Source: Prochlorococcus sp. AG-347-K16
GTDB taxonomy: Bacteria > Cyanobacteriota > Cyanobacteriia > PCC-6307 > Cyanobiaceae
DNA: 64,000 nucleotides
Direction of reading: 5' to 3'
Assembly: GCA_003281405.1 (NCBI GenBank)
Contig: QCCD01000002.1
Span: forward strand, 158,411-222,410
Shown here: in pieces, positions 39,080-49,249 of the stretch
How positions within the stretch are numbered: the stretch's first letter is position 1
Layout of the letters: each line of letters begins with the position of its first letter
Notes under the pieces: model-generated
Told to the model about the DNA's origin: nothing
Seen by the model: only the letters and a program-made list of their open reading frames with translations
The model's database searches: none
Translations under genes and position numbers: made by a program

Positions 39080-40382
39080 CTAAAGATTGTCTAAGATTTG
39101 CCTTATTATCCAGTAACTTTTCCCCAATTGATCATCTGTTATACAGAGAGGCGGCAAGAGGTAAATAACATTCCCGAGGGGCCTAATGAATAAACCTTGC
39201 TCCATTGCAAGACTCTTTATTTCTTTCCCAATATTATTGAAATAACCTTTTTTGTTCCCAATATCTAAATCGAAGGCAGCAATTGTGCCGGATACCCTTA
39301 CCTTTTTTATATAGGATAAGTTTTTAAATTTTATTAGATGAGATAAATGTTTTTCTTCAAATGAAAGGTATTTTTTAGGTTCTTTTTCTAGTAAATCAAG
39401 GCTAGCGTTTGCTGCAGCACAACCTAAAGGATTAGCAGTAAAACTATGTCCATGCCAAAAAGTTTTTCTTGGGGAATCATCAATAAAGGATTGAAAAATT
39501 TTTTCTTTACATAAAGTTATTCCCATCGGTAAAAATCCACCAGTTAAACCTTTTGAAATACTTATTAAATCAGGAATGATTTTTGCCTTTTGAAAAGCAA
39601 AAAGGGCTCCACATCTTCCAAACCCAGTCAATACTTCATCGGCAATTAACAAAGAATTATTATTTTTTATAATTTCTGAAACTTTTTTTATAAACTGAGG
39701 CCTAACCATATTCATCCCTCCCGCTCCTTGAACAAGCGGCTCAAGGATTACTGCAACTGTGGGGGTTTTAAGTAGAGTTTCTAATTTTTGTATCGCCTTA
39801 TTTTCTTTATTTTCTACTTCTTCATCGTTCATCCAAGTTGAAGGCCATGGGACTCTTCTAACTGGGAACATAAGATTATCGAAATTCTCATTAAAAATAT
39901 TTCTTTCACCTAATGCCATTGCGCCAAATGTATCACCATGATAGGCGCCATCAAAAGCTACTATTTGAGTTCTTGTCTCTCCTTTATTTTGCCATGATTG
40001 GAAGGCAATTTTTTAAAGCGACTTCCACTGCAGTAGAACCGTTATCAGAAAAGAATAATCTTTCTAGTTTTGTTAATTCACTAAGTCTTTCCGCTAATTT
40101 TTTTGCCTGTGGATGTAAGAAATCAGCAAATATAACTTGCTCAAGTTTTTTTGATTGATCAAAAATGGCATCCGCAATATATTCGTTACTATGACCATGA
40201 AGAGTTACCCACCAACTACTAATTGCATCTATTAGTTCTTTTTCAGGATCTTTAGTAAATAAGAGGGCATCTTTACCATGAGTTACTTCTATCTGTGGTT
40301 TGCTGTTATTGATTTGCGTGAAAGGTGGCCAAATATTTGGGTGCCAATCTTGATTTGGAGTTTTTGCATCCAAAGATTTCAT
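39080..40382 (-). pseudogene. bioA: bioA (DAPA aminotransferase) with a single-base frameshift
   Basis: Adenosylmethionine-8-amino-7-oxononanoate aminotransferase, the third-last biotin step. The 5' part (40382-39984) reads 132 residues with WPPFTQ, SSWWVTLHGH and LFFSDNGSTAVEVALK, then ends in NCLPIMAK and a stop. The 3' part in another frame resumes at once (IAFQSWQNK..., DGAYHGDTFGAMALGERN, PLP lysine in SISKGLTGGF) to the usual C terminus. The frame breaks at six A's in the coding sense (plus-strand T run 40009-40014); five would give one open frame of 433 codons. Everything else is intact, so either a very recent mutation, a sequencing error or slippage rescue is likely. Confidence 0.9.
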
Positions 40383-41048
40383 TTAACTTATTTTTGAGTT
40401 TAATAGTGAGATCAACTTATTCTTGATGTCTAGTTCTTTCCATAGTATATCTAAATTATTTGAGTCCATTTTTTTGATGTAAGGAAATTCAGCAATTAAA
40501 GGAATACCACTAAAATCAACTAGAGTTTTTGGATTATCTAGGTGTTTTTCGCCATTGACTACTAAACCTAAAATATCAATATTTCTTCGTTTTAAGGCCT
40601 CAATACTAAGCAGGGTATGGTTAAGAGTGCCAAGTGAGCTCTTACATACAAGTATTACAGGAAGATTCCATTCCTTTATTTGATCTATTTGCAAAAAATT
40701 GCGTGTTATTGGAACCATTAATCCACCCGCAGTTTCTATAATTAATGAGCCTTGCACTTTTGGCAATCTCAACTTGTCAAAGTTAATAGCTTTTTGATCT
40801 ATTTCAGCAGCCCAATGAGGAGATAGAGGTTTTGTAAAGACATAAGCTTCTTTAATTATTTTCTCTTTACTTACTTGTGAAAGTTTTTCAACAGTTTGAC
40901 TATCAGTTTGCGATTCAATACCACTTTGAATAGGCTTCCAATAAAAAGAATTTAATCCTTTAACGAAAAAAGAGCTTATTAAAGTTTTCCCAATATCAGT
41001 ATCTGTTCCACAAATTATAAATTTGAAAATATTTTTGTGACTACTCAT
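40383..41048 (-). CDS. bioD: Dethiobiotin synthetase
   Basis: This ATP-dependent enzyme forms the ureido ring of dethiobiotin from DAPA and CO2. The 221 residues carry the P-loop variant IICGTDTDIGKTLISSFF, WKPIQSG and the ETAGGLMVPI segment. The stop abuts the bioA start with no gap, and the 5' end overlaps bioC by 4 bases, so translation is coupled across the operon. Confidence 0.95.
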   Translation of the reverse strand: MSSHKNIFKFIICGTDTDIGKTLISSFFVKGLNSFYWKPIQSGIESQTDSQTVEKLSQVSKEKIIKEAYVFTKPLSPHWAAEIDQKAINFDKLRLPKVQGSLIIETAGGLMVPITRNFLQIDQIKEWNLPVILVCKSSLGTLNHTLLSIEALKRRNIDILGLVVNGEKHLDNPKTLVDFSGIPLIAEFPYIKKMDSNNLDILWKELDIKNKLISLLNSKIS

Positions 41049-41815
41049 AATTTCTTTATTATTTGAATCTCAATTTGCCATGAAAGGTTCACTGTATTAT
41101 TGTAATTCTTTGGCCAAAACTTTTGAATTTCCTTTAACTCTTTTACTGTTTTGCGTTTACAATTTGTTGATTGTGCCCCTACATTTTTTATGCTTCTAAA
41201 AAGCTTATATATATCTTCAAAATTTTCAAGATAATTAAACTGTTCTGAATAATGTATTTCAGTTGATTTGAAATCTTTTAATAATTCGTTAGAGCAAAGG
41301 AAATTAAGACCACTATATTCAATATCAATTTTTTTACAAGTATCTTTCCATTCAGGAAAACAATCTTTTGTTGGATATGAAATGATTAAAAAACCTCCAG
41401 ATTTTAATTTGCTAAACCAATTTTTTATTATCTTTTCTGGGTTGTTTAACCAATGTATGCAAAAGTTAGATGTTAATAGAGAACAGTTTTTTATTTCAGG
41501 GGGTAAATCATTATTTAAATCCCATAAAATTTTTTTTCTAGATAATTTATTCTCAAGAAGCATTTTCTTGCTGAAATCAATTCTGGATACTTTTTGGGAA
41601 GAAAAAATTTTTTCTATTTCATCTGCTAATAGTCCTGGTCCTGATCCTAGATCTATCCATTCACCTTTTTTTTGGGGATTTAATTCTTTGATAAATTGAA
41701 CAATCTTTTTTGCAAAAAATTTTTGAATATTTGAATGCTCTAAATACCGATATGCAGCATCATTGAAATTATGTTTTATTTTCTCATTCCACTTCTTACT
41801 ATCCATTTCAATCAT
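41045..41815 (-). CDS. bioC: Malonyl-ACP O-methyltransferase BioC
   Basis: BioC methylates malonyl-ACP so that the fatty acid machinery can build pimelate. The 256 residues begin KKWNEKIKHNFNDAAYRYLEHSNIQ, typical of BioC, and carry SAM motif I WIDLGSGPGLLADEI plus the LLTSNFCIHWLNN segment. The gene overlaps bioD (4 bp) and bioK (8 bp). Place in the biotin operon supports this over other small SAM methyltransferases. Confidence 0.9.
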   Translation of the reverse strand: MIEMDSKKWNEKIKHNFNDAAYRYLEHSNIQKFFAKKIVQFIKELNPQKKGEWIDLGSGPGLLADEIEKIFSSQKVSRIDFSKKMLLENKLSRKKILWDLNNDLPPEIKNCSLLTSNFCIHWLNNPEKIIKNWFSKLKSGGFLIISYPTKDCFPEWKDTCKKIDIEYSGLNFLCSNELLKDFKSTEIHYSEQFNYLENFEDIYKLFRSIKNVGAQSTNCKRKTVKELKEIQKFWPKNYNNTVNLSWQIEIQIIKKL

Positions 41816-42512
41816 TAAGTGTATTAAGTAAGATCTCGTATAAATTTAAATTATTCAAGCAATGACCTTGTTGGGCTAATTTAATTAAAATTGGCTTCCT
41901 ATCAAGTGTTTTGTTTAAAGAATCTAAAAAGTTATTATTTGATTCGTTGTCAAGAATCAAATCATTTTCTGATTTTATAAAAATAATTTTGCAATCTTTT
42001 CTTAAAAATGCTGGAAAATCTCTATTGATGTAAAGTTGTTTTAAATCACCTAAAAGAAGAGTTTTATTTAAACTCTCTAGACTTTTATAAAAGATATTTT
42101 TAAAACTATTATTCATATGATTTGGCATAAATGATCTATTTATAAATTCTTTCAACATATCCTTATGTTGATCTTTTATGATTTTTGTTTCCATTCTTTT
42201 CAGAGACCTCAAAATAAAGTTTCTCTTATTACTTAAAGGAAGAAAATTATTAAACGAATTTATAAGAACAATATGAGTTGCTTCTTTTAAAATTTTTTTT
42301 TGCATTAAATGAAAACCAAATGAATGGCATAAAGTCATTCTAATTTCTTTTTTAGATTCGCTTTTGATCCATTTTGCTTGATAATTATTTGTCGAAAAAT
42401 AGCCCCTTTCATTATCTTGCCAATGCCAATTATTATTTAAAAAATCAACTTTATAATCATCCCAGAAATATTTACTTAGTCCCCACCCATGTTGAGTAAT
42501 AATTTGTTTCAT
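41808..42512 (-). CDS. bioK: Pimeloyl-ACP methyl ester esterase, BioK type
   Basis: A 234-residue alpha/beta hydrolase-like protein. It sits in the biotin operon between bioF and bioC, where the demethylation of pimeloyl-ACP methyl ester must be encoded. A nucleophile elbow CHSFG (Ser64) replaces the normal GxSxG glycine with Cys; a likely acid is Asp184 (KSENDLILD) and the base His217 (QQGHCL). BioK is the non-homologous esterase described from Prochlorococcus and marine Synechococcus biotin clusters. Identification rests on location plus this triad. Confidence 0.82.
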   Translation of the reverse strand: MKQIITQHGWGLSKYFWDDYKVDFLNNNWHWQDNERGYFSTNNYQAKWIKSESKKEIRMTLCHSFGFHLMQKKILKEATHIVLINSFNNFLPLSNKRNFILRSLKRMETKIIKDQHKDMLKEFINRSFMPNHMNNSFKNIFYKSLESLNKTLLLGDLKQLYINRDFPAFLRKDCKIIFIKSENDLILDNESNNNFLDSLNKTLDRKPILIKLAQQGHCLNNLNLYEILLNTLND

Positions 42513-43648
42513 TTAAACTCTTTTAATACTGCAATAAAGTTCTTGAGCAAATTAAAATCTAAGTTTCTTCGTATTGTTATTCTGATTCTTGATTGCCCCA
42601 CTGGAACAGTTGGAGGTCTTATCGCAATTGCTAAAAACCCATTTTCTTCGAGATATTTTTGTAGATAAATTGCCTTCTCTTCTTGGCCAACAATAATTGA
42701 CAAAATGTGAGAATCTCCCTGAACTGGAAAACTTAGATTTTTAATAATTTCATCTTTCCATACATTCGCAGAAGATAATAAATTATTACCCCATTCTTTA
42801 TTTTCTAAAATTTTTTTTAAACCTTCTAGCGCCCCAGCAGCTAAAGATGGTGCAAGTGCGGTTGTATATCTAAATGCACCACTTGTTTGGATAAGATATT
42901 CACCAATTTCTGAATTGGAAGCTATAAAAGCTCCACCGCTTCCAAATGCTTTTCCAAAAGTTCCAGTAATCATAGTTATATCTGAACGACAATTAAAACT
43001 TAAACCCCTGCCTTCAGGGCCCAAGATTCCAATTGCATGAGCTTCGTCAACTAATAATTGAACACTATTTTTTTTGCAAATTTCCGTTATTTCTCTGAGT
43101 GGAGCAATTGATCCCTCCATGCTATAAAGAGATTCAACAACAACTAAAATGGAATTTTTTGTAGGGTTAGATTTAATAATCTTATCTTCTAAATCTTTTA
43201 AATTATTGTGTGAAAATCGAACCAGTTTTGCTTGAGCAGCTTTGACTCCAACCAATAAAGAGTTATGAATCAATTTATCTGCTATTACGATACTATTTCT
43301 GTTTGCTAAAGACTGGATAGCGGCTATATTTGCTTGAAATCCGCTTGGGAAAACTAACACTTTTTGTTGATCAAGCCACTTAGCAAGTTTTGTTTCTAAT
43401 AATTTATGTATTGGTCTTGAACCTGTAATAAACCTAGAGCTTCCTGAACCAATACCTTCTAACAAGCTTATTTCGTAAGCAGCTTTTATTAAATCTTTGT
43501 CCCTACTTAATCCAAAATAATCATTACTGCATAAGTCTATAAGTTTTTTATTTTGCGAATTTAAACTTAGCAGCTCGAATGATTTTTTACCTAAAGAAAA
43601 TGTTTTTAATTTACGGATTCTATTTTTTGGAATTTTTACTTTTTTCAT
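42509..43648 (-). CDS. bioF: 8-amino-7-oxononanoate synthase
   Basis: A PLP enzyme condensing pimeloyl-ACP with alanine, the first ring-assembly step of biotin synthesis. The 379 residues show CSNDYFGLSRD, GSGSSRFITGS, VDEAHAIGILGPEGRG, and the PLP lysine in TGTFGKAFGSGGAF. It is the first gene of the bioFKCDA cluster and overlaps bioK by 4 bases. bioB is not in this window. Confidence 0.96.
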   Translation of the reverse strand: MKKVKIPKNRIRKLKTFSLGKKSFELLSLNSQNKKLIDLCSNDYFGLSRDKDLIKAAYEISLLEGIGSGSSRFITGSRPIHKLLETKLAKWLDQQKVLVFPSGFQANIAAIQSLANRNSIVIADKLIHNSLLVGVKAAQAKLVRFSHNNLKDLEDKIIKSNPTKNSILVVVESLYSMEGSIAPLREITEICKKNSVQLLVDEAHAIGILGPEGRGLSFNCRSDITMITGTFGKAFGSGGAFIASNSEIGEYLIQTSGAFRYTTALAPSLAAGALEGLKKILENKEWGNNLLSSANVWKDEIIKNLSFPVQGDSHILSIIVGQEEKAIYLQKYLEENGFLAIAIRPPTVPVGQSRIRITIRRNLDFNLLKNFIAVLKEFK

Positions 43649-43782
43649 TTTGGCAAAATATAGTGGATTTAATTAAAAAGATTTAGATTTACTATTAAAG
43701 TTTGCAAGGTATTTTTTGTTTATTAATATCTATATAGATCATATATTAAGAAGTTAACTCATCCTCTCTTCAATCACAATTA

Positions 43783-46509
43783 TTGCTTAATTTAGAGGAA
43801 TATTTCCCCTTTCCTCTAGATGATTTCCAATTAGAAGCAATACGAGCTATCAATAGCGGAAATTCTGTTGTTTTAACGGCACCAACAGGCTCGGGCAAAA
43901 CATTAATAGGTGAATTTGCTATATATAGAGGCTTATCTCATGACAGCAGAGTTTTTTATACAACCCCTTTAAAGGCCCTTTCAAACCAAAAGTTTAGAGA
44001 TTTTGCTAATCAATATGGAGAGAATAAAGTTGGTCTTTTAACAGGAGATATAAGTATAAATAGAGAAGCACCAATCTTAGTCATGACGACTGAGATTTTT
44101 AGGAACATGCTTTATGGCGAATTTGATGAATTTGATGATCCCTTAGAAAATTTAGAATCTGTGATTCTTGATGAGTGTCATTATATGAATGACCCCCAAA
44201 GAGGTACAGTTTGGGAAGAAACTATAATCCATTGCCCTAGTAGAACTCAAATAATAGCTTTATCAGCAACAATAGCCAATGCAGATCAATTACAAAATTG
44301 GATAGAAAAAGTTCATGGGCCCACAGTACTAATTAATAGTGATAAGAGACCAGTCCCACTTGATTTTATTTTTTGTAGTGTTAAAGGCCTCCATCCACTT
44401 TTAAATAATAAGGGTAATGGAATTCATCCTAACTGTAAGATTTGGAGAGCTCCTAAAGGGCAGAAAATAAGAGGAAAAGTGGGTAGGATAATGCAACCAA
44501 AGTCTCCCTCAATTGGCTTTGTGATCTCGAAACTAGCTGAACGAAATATGTTGCCAGCTATTTATTTTATTTTTAGTAGAAGAGGATGTGACAAGGCAAT
44601 TGAGAATATAAAAGATTTAACTTTAGTAAGTTATTCAGAAGCAAGCATGATAACCCAAAAATTAGATGTTTATCTTAAAAATAATCAGGAAGCAATTAAA
44701 GATAAATCTCAATGCGAGGCATTAAAACGCGGTATTGCATCTCATCATGCTGGATTATTACCTGCATGGAAAGAATTGGTTGAGGAATTATTTCAGCAAG
44801 GTTTAATAAAAGTTGTTTTTGCAACTGAAACTCTTGCTGCAGGGATAAATATGCCCGCAAGAACAACTGTTATTTCTTCTTTATCAAAAAGGACAGAAGA
44901 TGGGCATAGATTATTATTTAGTAGTGAATTTTTGCAAATGTCAGGAAGAGCTGGAAGAAGAGGAAAAGATACCCAGGGATATGTTGTTACATTACAAACA
45001 AGATTCGAAGGTGCCAAAGAAGCAAGTGCACTGACTATTAGTAAACCAAATTCTTTAGAAAGTCAATTCACTCCTAGCTATGGAATGGTACTTAATCTTT
45101 TACAAAGTTATACTTTAGAGAAGTCTAAAGAATTAATTAAAAGAAGTTTTGGTAGTTTTTTATATTTGGGTGAATCATCAGGTGAGAATAAAATTCTTGA
45201 AAAATTAGATAAGGATTTAATTGAATTAAAAAAAATTACATCTAACGTTTCATGGAAAGATTTTGATGCATACGAAAAGTTAAGAAATCGTCTGAAAGAA
45301 GAGAGAAGACTCTTGAAAATTTTAGAAAAACAATCAGCAGAAAAATTATCAGAAGAGATAACTAATGCACTCCCATATATTAAAGATGGAAGCTTAATTT
45401 CAATCAAAGCTCCTCAAATGAAAAGAAAAATTGTTCCAGGATTAATTTGTAAGAAAATATATGAATCCCAAAAAATTAAGAGTTTATTGTGTTTGACAAT
45501 TGATAATTTATTTATTCTTATAAAACCCTCATACATAGTAAGTATTTTTAATGATTTGGATGAGATTGATGTCTTAGGACTTGAAGTGCCAAAGATGTAT
45601 TTTTCTGGAGAGGTATTTAGGGGAGATGATATGTCGCAGTGTTATGCAGATCGAATTTTTGAAGTTTCTAAAAAAATTGATTTACAAACTCCACAATATG
45701 ATTTGACAACGGAAGTTTTAGCACAACAGCAACAAATTAATAATTTAGAAGAAACAGTTAATGATCATCCTGCACACAGATTTGGAGACTCCAAGAAATT
45801 AAAGAAATATAGAAAAAGAATTATTGATGTTGAACAAGAAATAAATATTAGAAAAAAACTTCTTGAGGATAAAGAAAATCATAATTGGAGAACTTTTACC
45901 GATTTGATAAAAATTTTGAATCATTTTGGTTGTTTAAATGATTTGGAATTGACAGAAGTTGGACAAACAGTGGGTGCAATAAGAAGTGAAAATGAATTAT
46001 GGATTGGTCTTGTTTTAGTTAGTGGTTATTTAGATGATTTAGATCCGCCTGAGTTAGCTGCAATTATTCAAGCTATATGTGTTGATGTAAGGAGGCCTAA
46101 TCTTTGGTGTAATTTCAAGCCTTCTCTAAAGGTAATAGATGTTTTTAATGAACTAGATGGTTTAAGAAAATTAGTCTTTTTTCAACAAAATAAGTTTCAT
46201 ATTGAAATTCCTATCTATTTAGAAACAGAGTTGACTGGAATTATTTCTGAATGGGCAAGAGGAAAAAAATGGAAAGATTTGGTTTTTAATACTTCATTAG
46301 ACGAAGGCGATGTAGTAAGGATTATTAGAAGATCAATTGATGTCCTTTCTCAAGTGCAATACTGTATTGGTGTTAGTAATAAATTAAAAAGCAAAGCAAA
46401 GCAAGCATTAAAAGCTATTAATCGTTTTCCAGTTTCTGAATCTAATGATCTTATAAAAGTCTCTGAAGATATTAATCCTGCAACAAAAAGAATTGATAAT
46501 AATTCTTAA
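43783..46509 (+). CDS. Ski2/Dob1-like DEAD/DEAH RNA helicase
   Basis: A 908-residue superfamily 2 helicase. RecA1 has Walker A APTGSGKT (33-40), TTPLKALSNQKF, and DECH at 130-133; motif III is ALSATIA. RecA2 has SHHAGLLPAWKELVEELFQQG and the motif VI QMSGRAGRRG. The C-terminal half includes an arch-like insertion and a DSHCT-type domain (near residues 720-880). Homologues act in RNA processing. Start codon TTG 43783 is the best frame-compatible choice, with no upstream ATG. Confidence 0.9.
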   Translation: MLNLEEYFPFPLDDFQLEAIRAINSGNSVVLTAPTGSGKTLIGEFAIYRGLSHDSRVFYTTPLKALSNQKFRDFANQYGENKVGLLTGDISINREAPILVMTTEIFRNMLYGEFDEFDDPLENLESVILDECHYMNDPQRGTVWEETIIHCPSRTQIIALSATIANADQLQNWIEKVHGPTVLINSDKRPVPLDFIFCSVKGLHPLLNNKGNGIHPNCKIWRAPKGQKIRGKVGRIMQPKSPSIGFVISKLAERNMLPAIYFIFSRRGCDKAIENIKDLTLVSYSEASMITQKLDVYLKNNQEAIKDKSQCEALKRGIASHHAGLLPAWKELVEELFQQGLIKVVFATETLAAGINMPARTTVISSLSKRTEDGHRLLFSSEFLQMSGRAGRRGKDTQGYVVTLQTRFEGAKEASALTISKPNSLESQFTPSYGMVLNLLQSYTLEKSKELIKRSFGSFLYLGESSGENKILEKLDKDLIELKKITSNVSWKDFDAYEKLRNRLKEERRLLKILEKQSAEKLSEEITNALPYIKDGSLISIKAPQMKRKIVPGLICKKIYESQKIKSLLCLTIDNLFILIKPSYIVSIFNDLDEIDVLGLEVPKMYFSGEVFRGDDMSQCYADRIFEVSKKIDLQTPQYDLTTEVLAQQQQINNLEETVNDHPAHRFGDSKKLKKYRKRIIDVEQEINIRKKLLEDKENHNWRTFTDLIKILNHFGCLNDLELTEVGQTVGAIRSENELWIGLVLVSGYLDDLDPPELAAIIQAICVDVRRPNLWCNFKPSLKVIDVFNELDGLRKLVFFQQNKFHIEIPIYLETELTGIISEWARGKKWKDLVFNTSLDEGDVVRIIRRSIDVLSQVQYCIGVSNKLKSKAKQALKAINRFPVSESNDLIKVSEDINPATKRIDNNS

Positions 46510-46519
46510 ATTTTTTTAA

Positions 46520-47905
46520 TCAAATCATTGAATTGATATTCATTGCTTCATCAAATTCATCTTCGTTTAAATAACCTAATTTAAGTGTTGCCTCTTTTAA
46601 ATTTAATGATTCTTTGAAAGCAAGGTTTGCAATTTTAGCTGCTTTTTCATAACCAACTTTTGGCACTATGGCTGTGACCAACATTAGTGAATTTTCTAAA
46701 TTTAACTTCATTTTCTTTTGATTAGGTTCCATCCCATCAACTAAATTTATTCTGAAGTTTTCTATTACATTTTTAAGTAATTTTAAACTTGTGAGAATAT
46801 TAAATCCAATAAGAGGCTTATATTCATTCATCTGTAAAGTGCCGCTAGAATTTGCTATTGAGACTGCATATTCAAGACCCATTATCTGAGTGCAAACCAT
46901 TGATAAGGCTTCGCATTGAGTTGGATTCACTTTACCCGGCATGATAGAACTTCCAGGTTCATTTTGAGGAATAATTAGTTCATATATTCCTGATCTTGGA
47001 CCAGAAGATAGAATTTTTATATCATTTGAAATTTTAAATAATGCACCTGCTAATATTTTTATCTGACTCATTACTTGAGCTAGACGATCATGCGAGGCCA
47101 TGATAGAAAAATTATTTTTTGATTTGTAGAACATTAGATTAGTATCATCGGAAATTGATTTTATAGACTCTTCACAAAATCCTTTTGGACAATTAATCCC
47201 TGTTCCAACTGCAGTTCCTCCCAAAGGTAAAAAATACAATTCATTCAGACTTATAATAATTGCATTCTCAGCATCTTTAAGTTGTTCTGACCATCCTGAT
47301 ATTTCTTGCCCAAAAGTAAGGGGCACTGCATCTTGAAAATGGGTTCTTCCTATCTTTATGAGATCTTTCCATTGTTCACTTTTTTTATCAAGGATCTTAG
47401 TAAGTTCTCGTATCGTTGGAACTAAATTTTTGATTATTTCATTAACAACTGATATTTGAATAGCAGCAGGGAAAGTATCATTAGTTGACTGAGATTTGTT
47501 TACATCATCATTAGGATGAATTGGTTGATGACTACCAAGCTCTGAATTTGTTTTTAATGCTGCAATATTTGAAATTACCTCATTAACATTCATATTTGTT
47601 TGAGTGCCACTTCCTGTTTGCCAAACCTTTAAGGGAAACTGTGAATCATGAAGCCCATCAAGTATTTCTGTACATGCCTCTACAATCAAATCTTTTTTTC
47701 TTTTATCTATTAACCCTAAATTGAAATTCGCGATTGAAGCAGCTTTTTTTATGAGCGTAAGTGAATAAATTAATTCAATTGGAATTAATTCTTCTCCAAT
47801 AGAAAAATTTTTTATCGATCTTTGTGTTTGAGCACCCCACAAAGCTTCAATGGGGACCTCTATTGTTCCCATACTATCTTTTTCAATCCTAAAGTTTTTT
47901 GTCAT
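46520..47905 (-). CDS. fumC: Fumarate hydratase class II
   Basis: This enzyme interconverts fumarate and malate. The 461 residues begin FRIEKDSMGTIEVPIEALWGAQTQRS, with GSGTQTNMNVNEV, TSTNDTFPAAI-like (QSTNDTFPA), GRTHFQDAVPLTFGQE and the signature GSSIMPGKVNPTQCE. It is followed upstream on the same strand by purB, which releases fumarate; the two may be metabolically paired. It is convergent with the helicase. Confidence 0.96.
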   Translation of the reverse strand: MTKNFRIEKDSMGTIEVPIEALWGAQTQRSIKNFSIGEELIPIELIYSLTLIKKAASIANFNLGLIDKRKKDLIVEACTEILDGLHDSQFPLKVWQTGSGTQTNMNVNEVISNIAALKTNSELGSHQPIHPNDDVNKSQSTNDTFPAAIQISVVNEIIKNLVPTIRELTKILDKKSEQWKDLIKIGRTHFQDAVPLTFGQEISGWSEQLKDAENAIIISLNELYFLPLGGTAVGTGINCPKGFCEESIKSISDDTNLMFYKSKNNFSIMASHDRLAQVMSQIKILAGALFKISNDIKILSSGPRSGIYELIIPQNEPGSSIMPGKVNPTQCEALSMVCTQIMGLEYAVSIANSSGTLQMNEYKPLIGFNILTSLKLLKNVIENFRINLVDGMEPNQKKMKLNLENSLMLVTAIVPKVGYEKAAKIANLAFKESLNLKEATLKLGYLNEDEFDEAMNINSMI

Positions 47906-47953
47906 TTTTCCTCTGAAAACACTGGTTTAACTTAGATAAGGTTTTCAGTAATC

Positions 47954-49249
47954 CTAGATACCTAACTTCTCCCATATTACACTTAAATTATTGAGATGAA
48001 TTGAAGGATTAAAACATTCTTCTAAGTCACTTTGATCAATAAAATCCATTATTTCATTATCTCTCTCTATATTTTGTTTGAAATTACCATTTTCGTTATT
48101 CCACGCATTATGCGCATTTTCTTGTACTAATCTATAAGCTTTTTCTCTAGACAAGCCCTTCTCTACAAGCAAAAGTAAAACTTTCTGACTAAAGATTACA
48201 CCACCATATATATTTAAATTTTTGAGCATATTTTTTGGATAAACTTCCAAATTACTTACTATATCTTTCATTTCCCTGAGCATAAAATGCAAACAGATTG
48301 AGACGTCAGGTAACATGATACGTTCATTTGAACTATGGCTTATATCTCTTTCGTGCCATAGTGGAACATTTTCCAGTGCTGTTAAGACGTAACTCCTCAA
48401 AATTCTTGCTAAACCGCTTACTCTTTCACTTCGAATAGGATTTCTTTTATGAGGCATGGCAGAACTTCCTTTTTGCCCTTTTGTAAAGCCCTCCTCAACT
48501 TCTAAAACATCAGTTCTTTGTAAATTTCTTATTTCAGTTGCGAATCTATCTAGAGAAGCGCCAACTAGTGCAATAGTTTGAACATATTCTGCATGCCTGT
48601 CTCTCGATATGACCTGCGTACTTGCTGTATCTGGCTTTAAACCGAGTAAATCACAAGTTATTTGTTCTACTTTGGGATTCGTATTAGCGTAAGTTCCCAT
48701 TGCACCGCTTATTTGTCCAATAGCTACAGATTCTTTCAATGTTAACAATCTTTTTTTGTTCCTTATTATTTCTGCTAACCATCCAGCAAGTTTAAAACCG
48801 AAGGAAATTGGCTCCCCATGAATTGCGTGAGATCTGCCAATCATTAAGGTATTTTTATGCTTCCTTGCTAATAATCTGACTTCATTTTCTAGGTTCTCAA
48901 TTTCTTCTAATAACAATTCGCAAGAATCTTTTAACTGAAGAGATAAGCCAGTATCAAGTACATCACTACTGGTCATGCCAACATGTATATATCTTCCAGA
49001 ATCTCCTACAAATTCATTAACGCTTGTAAGAAATGCTATGACATCATGTTTAACTTCTTTCTCAATTTCTGTAATTCTAGATTCATCAAACTTTGCATTT
49101 GAACGTATATCTTTCATGGCATTCTCAGGAATTTTTCCCAGGGAAAAATTTGCTTCACATGCAGCTATTTCAACTTTAAGCCAACTCTGGAATTTTGCGC
49201 TATCAGTCCAGATTTTCCCCATTTCGGGTAATGTGTAACGCTCGATCAC
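47954..49249 (-). CDS. purB: Adenylosuccinate lyase
   Basis: PurB acts twice in purine synthesis (SAICAR cleavage, adenylosuccinate cleavage), releasing fumarate each time. The 431 residues carry HVGMTSSDVLDTG, GRSHAIHGEPISFGFK, the signature KGSSAMPHKRNPIRSE and WHERDISHSSNERI. It lies 48 bp upstream of fumC on the same strand, a sensible pair since fumC disposes of fumarate. Confidence 0.97.
   Translation of the reverse strand: MIERYTLPEMGKIWTDSAKFQSWLKVEIAACEANFSLGKIPENAMKDIRSNAKFDESRITEIEKEVKHDVIAFLTSVNEFVGDSGRYIHVGMTSSDVLDTGLSLQLKDSCELLLEEIENLENEVRLLARKHKNTLMIGRSHAIHGEPISFGFKLAGWLAEIIRNKKRLLTLKESVAIGQISGAMGTYANTNPKVEQITCDLLGLKPDTASTQVISRDRHAEYVQTIALVGASLDRFATEIRNLQRTDVLEVEEGFTKGQKGSSAMPHKRNPIRSERVSGLARILRSYVLTALENVPLWHERDISHSSNERIMLPDVSICLHFMLREMKDIVSNLEVYPKNMLKNLNIYGGVIFSQKVLLLLVEKGLSREKAYRLVQENAHNAWNNENGNFKQNIERDNEIMDFIDQSDLEECFNPSIHLNNLSVIWEKLGI

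Noticed and set aside
39080..39919. The 279-residue frame starting MALGERN as a separate gene
   Set aside because: It is the 3' part of bioA; its beginning is the middle of the enzyme, and the upstream family sequence continues from the first half across a one-base shift.
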